Source of the DNA: Planctomycetaceae bacterium
GTDB taxonomy: Bacteria; Planctomycetota; PLA2
Assembly: GCA_011525755.1 (NCBI GenBank)
Contig: WYBS01000032.1
Coordinates: 1 to 35,698 of the forward strand
DNA length: 35,698 bases
Reading direction: 5' to 3'
Of this stretch, positions 32,069-35,698 are shown in pieces. The stretch's first letter is position 1. Each line of letters opens with the position of its first letter. The notes beneath the pieces are model-generated. The model saw nothing but the letters and a program-made list of their open reading frames with translations, was not told the DNA's origin and searched no databases. A program made the translations under genes and the position numbers.

Positions 32069-33259
32069 ATGACGTGCTCGAGACGCACGTGTGCCTGCCC
32101 TCAGTGCGCAGGGCTTGCGTCCGCCGATGAACCCTCCGTGCAAGATCTCGCCTGGGGTCTTGCGGTGGCTCGCGCGCGCGATGCCCGCGGATTCTGGGGC
32201 ACCGCGCTCGTCGCGGACATGCATGATCGTGGCGGTCACGCGGCGTCCAACCCTCCGCTCGCTGACTGGTTGGACAACCTCCGTCTATCCGCATCCGTGC
32301 TCGCCAACACGCGCCCCACATTAGGCGCGCCGCGTGAGCCCGGCGGCGCTCTCGCGCGCATCGAGGACTTTCAAGGCTGGATCATCCCGTCGGATGAGTG
32401 GCAGAATACTTTCGGCGTCCCGATTATCTACGATGGCCCTCCACCGCCGCCAGGTGAGCCTCCGGTCGAGGAGATAGTCAAGAAGAAGTGCTGCCCCAAG
32501 GGCCCGCCCACCATCAAGAGCACGGCACGTTCGCGAGAGCGTCGCATCCGGCAGACTCTCTGCGGCATGTTCTGGGAGGTCGAGATCAAGGCAGAGTTCT
32601 TGGAGAATGGCGAGTGCTCGTGTGACTGCTGTGAACTCCGCCTCTACGTTAGCTATCGGGACAAAACCGGGGGAAGCGCGACTCAGGCAACCGATGACCT
32701 CCTCCAGAAGAAGATCGCTGATGGCCCTCTCTACACGGGACCCAGCCGGTATGGGATGACGGCTCCCCATTCCTTCCCAGGATTCGTCTCCTATCCCCAG
32801 ACCTACTACCAAGACGGGGTGTTCACGCCGGTCACATTTGTGGAGGACGTGAGTTTCGGCGCCGATGACCTGCAGCCGGCAGATGTTCCCGAGACCACTG
32901 AGCGTTCCGATCTGCTCGGCGATCTGAACCGCTACGGCGACCGCGGTGATCCGAACAAAACTAGCTTCTCTGCGGACGGCTGCACTGTGACCATGACAGA
33001 CCATCCCCGCCTGGTTCTCAAGGCAGGGCAGCGCGGTTGGCTGATCCGACACTACAAGGCGATAGTCCGCACGAAGCCTCATTGCAAGGGACGGACCGCG
33101 CGAAAGACCGCATACACGTTGATGGGCACGGCGCACTGCGAACGCGACGACAGCGCTTCCGATGCGCAGATGAGCACCACACTCGGCGACACCCATACGC
33201 CTTGGCCGAGTAGCGAAGGGTGGCGGCGATTCAGAGGCAATCAGAGGCCCTTGCCGTGA
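32069..33259 (+). CDS. Cys-rich protein with CxCCE motif
   Basis: A 396-aa protein from ATG 32069; a TTG at 32033 would add 12 residues. Cys clusters are CSRRTCACPQC at the start, KKKCCPKG at about 140 and GECSCDCCELRLYVSY at about 180-195. The last resembles a CxCCEYRQ-type motif I have seen in uncharacterised proteins, without known function. No signal peptide is evident. Base composition looks less GC-rich than in the kinase gene. It is coupled to the next gene by a GTGA overlap, and probably read from the array promoter. Confidence 0.6.
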   Translation: MTCSRRTCACPQCAGLASADEPSVQDLAWGLAVARARDARGFWGTALVADMHDRGGHAASNPPLADWLDNLRLSASVLANTRPTLGAPREPGGALARIEDFQGWIIPSDEWQNTFGVPIIYDGPPPPPGEPPVEEIVKKKCCPKGPPTIKSTARSRERRIRQTLCGMFWEVEIKAEFLENGECSCDCCELRLYVSYRDKTGGSATQATDDLLQKKIADGPLYTGPSRYGMTAPHSFPGFVSYPQTYYQDGVFTPVTFVEDVSFGADDLQPADVPETTERSDLLGDLNRYGDRGDPNKTSFSADGCTVTMTDHPRLVLKAGQRGWLIRHYKAIVRTKPHCKGRTARKTAYTLMGTAHCERDDSASDAQMSTTLGDTHTPWPSSEGWRRFRGNQRPLP

Positions 33260-35298
33260 TACGCATCGCAGTCGCGTCGTCCATCCTCGGTGTGCTTCTT
33301 GCGGGCGCTCAGGCTCAGGACGCAACCGAGGCGCGGCATCTAGATAACCTCTTGGCCCAGTACATCGAGGGCCATGGGACGGAGCCGCGATTGCTCGGTG
33401 CAATAGCACAGCGGGTTGAGGAAGCCGGCGGCGACGGCCTCCTGTGGCTCGAAGATCGCACTGCGTCACTTGGCGGCGAGATCGACCTAGGCCTCTCGCG
33501 CCTTCGCGGCAAGCTCCGGGAAAAGCACCCCGCTGAGTCGTTCTACTTTCTGCTCACGCATGCCGGCGTGCCGTCGTTCCTCGATGCGCGCTTCGTTCGG
33601 TATGAGGTGCCTGATGTGACAGCCGTCTCGCTACTCGACTCTGATGGTGCATCGAGAACGACGATGCCAGGTGAGTGGCGTACTGAGGTCACTAACAGCT
33701 TTGGCTGGAACCTCCCGCCGTCCCCGGACGTATTTGACGTCAATATCTCGTCGTCCACCACAGCCCCGCTGCCCACGTTGCCGCCGTGGTACCGAGCCAT
33801 GGCGCTCCCGAAGCGCATGATCGACGTGCGGTTCGAGGAGTACTGCGACGGATTCGTCACGGCCACCACGGCTGGCAGCGCACCGGCTGGCGCATCCTGG
33901 CACTGTGGAGCGCCTACTGTCCCGCTGAGAGCGTGCGTGTTGGCCTTTTGGGCCAGGGCGCGGGGGCTCGGCGAGATGGAGAGCCGCCTGCTGGCCATCG
34001 CAGTGAAAGAGAATCCGGCGATCGTGCGAGATGACCTAAGGCGATCGCTCCGCCGATGGATGTGGAGGTGCGATGTCCTTGCCGCGAACGAGGGAGTGCT
34101 TCGCGATGCGCTTCTTGATAGCGCACGGCGGGCTTGGGAGTTGGAGCCAGAGTCGAGAGAGGCGTCCACGCGTGTTGCGCAGCTTGAGTCGCTAGTCGCA
34201 GATGACGCCGCCCTGCAGCTAGCATCATTGACCGGGTTCGCACGTGCTGGTCGTCTCCTGCGCGACACGAAGCTGCGATACGTGGCGAGGTCCGGGGAGC
34301 TGCCCTCGCTCGCGGCCCTGAGGGAGGCCGCGCCGCATGATCCGTTCCTTGTTCTGGTAGACGGAGGATGGGAGGCAGTGCCCTCGCTGCTACCGCTTGT
34401 AGGCGATGACAGGCCATCGCGCGCTGTTGCGTTCGGTGGGCGTTCGGACTCAGCTCGGAACCCGAGCATTGGCGAGTGTGCAAAGATCGCATTGGATTCG
34501 ATTCTCGGCATCGGATGGGGCAAGGAGACGAAGCTCGGCGACGCCTGGACGCGGCTAGCTTCCGAAGGACCCCGGGTGTACTATCGGCGGCTACTCTCGT
34601 CGCCGATCGAAGAGAACCGGGCGCTAGCTGCCGAGCGACTGCTCGCGGTGGACGGCGCAGCGGCCGTTGAGGTGGTGCTGGCACGTGCATGCGCAGATGG
34701 CGAGACGTCGGGAGGGAAGCTGGTAGACATCGCAGCCCCTTACGTTGATGCCGCACATCGTCCGATGCTCGAAAAGCTGCTTGGGTCGACCGACCTCGGG
34801 GTGGCAGTTGCGGCAGCGCGTGCAACGTGGGGCCGGTTCAGATCAGGGAAGGGCGCGGAGCGGATGTGTGCCTTAGTTCAACAGGGACTTGCGAACGAGA
34901 GATTGCTGTGGGAGGAAATTGAGTGCGGCGCCGTGGATGCGCTCTGTGAGATGACGCCGGGCGTTGGAACGGATATCGTGCCGCAACTGCTCCGTCATGA
35001 GAGCTGCGCCGTCCGAGTGGCGACGATCGACGCGATTGCAAGGCACCGCGTGCGGGAGTTTTCTAGTGAGCTTGTTCGTGCGATCACTGACCGCGAGGGG
35101 ACCGGCGTGATGACCGGTGTGGTCGCCGACATGCGCGTGTGCGACGTTGCGGCGCGCGGCCTTGCCCGAGTGCTTGGTGTTGAGCCGCTGCCGCTGGACG
35201 AGTACGCTGTCGCGCACGATGCGGCAACACGTGATCGAGCTTATCAAGAGCTTGTGGCTTGGTGGGAAGGACGCGAGGGCAAACCGTCACCTCGCTAG
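33256..35298 (+). CDS. Secreted HEAT-repeat-like protein
   Basis: A 680-aa protein. GTG 33256 is chosen because it overlaps the previous stop (GTGA) and opens directly on a signal peptide, IRIAVASSILGVLLAGAQAQ, with cleavage likely after AQA. The C-terminal third has helical-repeat segments such as ENRALAAERLLAVDGAAAVE, LEKLLGSTDLGVAVAAARAT and HESCAVRVATIDAIARHRV, in the style of HEAT/PBS-lyase repeats. The first 300 residues are not recognised. Outside the cytoplasm it could bind the cluster's other products; unproven. Confidence 0.65.
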   Translation: MIRIAVASSILGVLLAGAQAQDATEARHLDNLLAQYIEGHGTEPRLLGAIAQRVEEAGGDGLLWLEDRTASLGGEIDLGLSRLRGKLREKHPAESFYFLLTHAGVPSFLDARFVRYEVPDVTAVSLLDSDGASRTTMPGEWRTEVTNSFGWNLPPSPDVFDVNISSSTTAPLPTLPPWYRAMALPKRMIDVRFEEYCDGFVTATTAGSAPAGASWHCGAPTVPLRACVLAFWARARGLGEMESRLLAIAVKENPAIVRDDLRRSLRRWMWRCDVLAANEGVLRDALLDSARRAWELEPESREASTRVAQLESLVADDAALQLASLTGFARAGRLLRDTKLRYVARSGELPSLAALREAAPHDPFLVLVDGGWEAVPSLLPLVGDDRPSRAVAFGGRSDSARNPSIGECAKIALDSILGIGWGKETKLGDAWTRLASEGPRVYYRRLLSSPIEENRALAAERLLAVDGAAAVEVVLARACADGETSGGKLVDIAAPYVDAAHRPMLEKLLGSTDLGVAVAAARATWGRFRSGKGAERMCALVQQGLANERLLWEEIECGAVDALCEMTPGVGTDIVPQLLRHESCAVRVATIDAIARHRVREFSSELVRAITDREGTGVMTGVVADMRVCDVAARGLARVLGVEPLPLDEYAVAHDAATRDRAYQELVAWWEGREGKPSPR

Positions 35299-35698
35299 CG
35301 CGTGGATGACCGGCTCCTGAGCCCAGGGGGCTGCGCCGCCGCTATGTCTCGGTGCGTGCGCGTCGTGGGCTCCGCGTGCGCCGGGCGCCGGATTCGAGTG
35401 GATCTTGGCGTCGCGGGCTGGCTCCATTCCTGAAGCCCGCTCCGTCAGTCTTCGTCTCTGGCGACGTCTCCCCATACTCCGGCTGTGTGCCGCGGCGTAG
35501 CGGGAACGGCCGTGTCGAGGGACCGCTCGACACAGGTAGAGGGGGGGGAGATTCGGCCGCCGCCGCCAGGCGTCCCGGACACCCCCGCCAAGGGGGGTTT
35601 CTGCCGCCCCCCATGGGGGGGGTCCAAAGCGGCTGAAACTGCGTGAGATTCCCCACTCCGAACGGTCGTTCGAAACGCCCATTTTCCGTCTCCCCCTC
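35299..35698. other. Gene-free window end with GC-rich dyads
   Basis: About 400 bp without a convincing gene. It contains a terminator-like hairpin (35581-35600), the palindrome CCCCCC-AT-GGGGGG at 35607-35620, and CGAACG-GT-CGTTCG near 35659. The last could be an operator of a gene beyond the window. Confidence 0.5.
35581..35600 (+). terminator. Hairpin with short T-tract
   Basis: ACCCCC / GGGGGT stem with a 6-nt loop, then TT. It lies 283 bp after the HEAT-like gene, late for its terminator but the only candidate downstream. Confidence 0.35.

Overview
This 35.7 kb window is very GC-rich bacterial DNA, probably from a Planctomycetota member, or less likely Acidobacteriota or Myxococcota. 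The evidence is an ECF sigma factor of the planctomycete/acidobacterial type (about bases 25638-26201) translationally coupled to a large Ser/Thr kinase, a second ECF sigma factor fused to a membrane segment and a long carboxypeptidase-regulatory-like repeat tail (1702-4968), and a lipoprotein with a poly-Gly linker after the lipobox and a Big_5-like domain. No rRNA, complete tRNA or CRISPR array was found.

Layout. (1) 1-5.9 kb: a partial lipoprotein (minus), the sigma/repeat fusion (plus) and a cupin. (2) 5.98-15.19 kb: an accessory region punctuated by three identical 57-bp repeats. Each repeat is the 3' half of a tRNA-Arg(CCU) gene on the minus strand, from anticodon stem to CCA plus 9 bp, with partly conserved flanking arms. 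They bound two cassettes. Cassette A (about 3.0 kb) carries an AbiEi/AbiEii toxin-antitoxin pair, a CxC-rich protein and a broken transposase. Cassette B (about 6.1 kb) carries a minus-strand set: ECF sigma, secreted 8-Cys protein, MauE-like membrane protein, two membrane/exported thioredoxin-fold proteins and a small exosortase. Neither cassette shows an integrase. (3) 15.28-18.76 kb: a RIT element, three overlapping tyrosine recombinase genes between 31-bp terminal inverted repeats, inserted in the conserved arm of the third tRNA-fragment repeat. (4) 19.1-35.3 kb: a system built around a sigma factor and kinase at 25.6-29.5 kb. To the left on the minus strand lie two related small beta-type proteins, a Cys-rich protein, a helical protein, an 835-aa protein with HExxH and GQQCCY motifs, and a small membrane protein. 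To the right lie an HNH protein, four tandem paralogues of a second small beta-type family, a Cys-rich protein and a secreted HEAT-like protein; a fifth paralogue sits divergently next to the sigma gene.

The strongest candidate for an undescribed system is region 4. A promoter-like motif, KTGAGGGK-N13-TTRCGTKT, occurs five times with invariant spacing. One copy is upstream of each divergent or plus-strand transcription unit, including the sigma gene itself, and each copy points at its gene. This suggests one autoregulated sigma/kinase regulon making an assembly of small paralogous proteins plus Cys-rich secreted partners; the function is unknown. Cassette B (redox relay, Cys-rich cargo and exosortase under its own ECF sigma) is a second candidate.

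If the tRNA-fragment repeats are attachment sites, all three lack the tRNA 5' half. The intact tRNA-Arg(CCU) should then lie further right, possibly beyond the window, which would make the sigma/kinase region part of a third, larger island.
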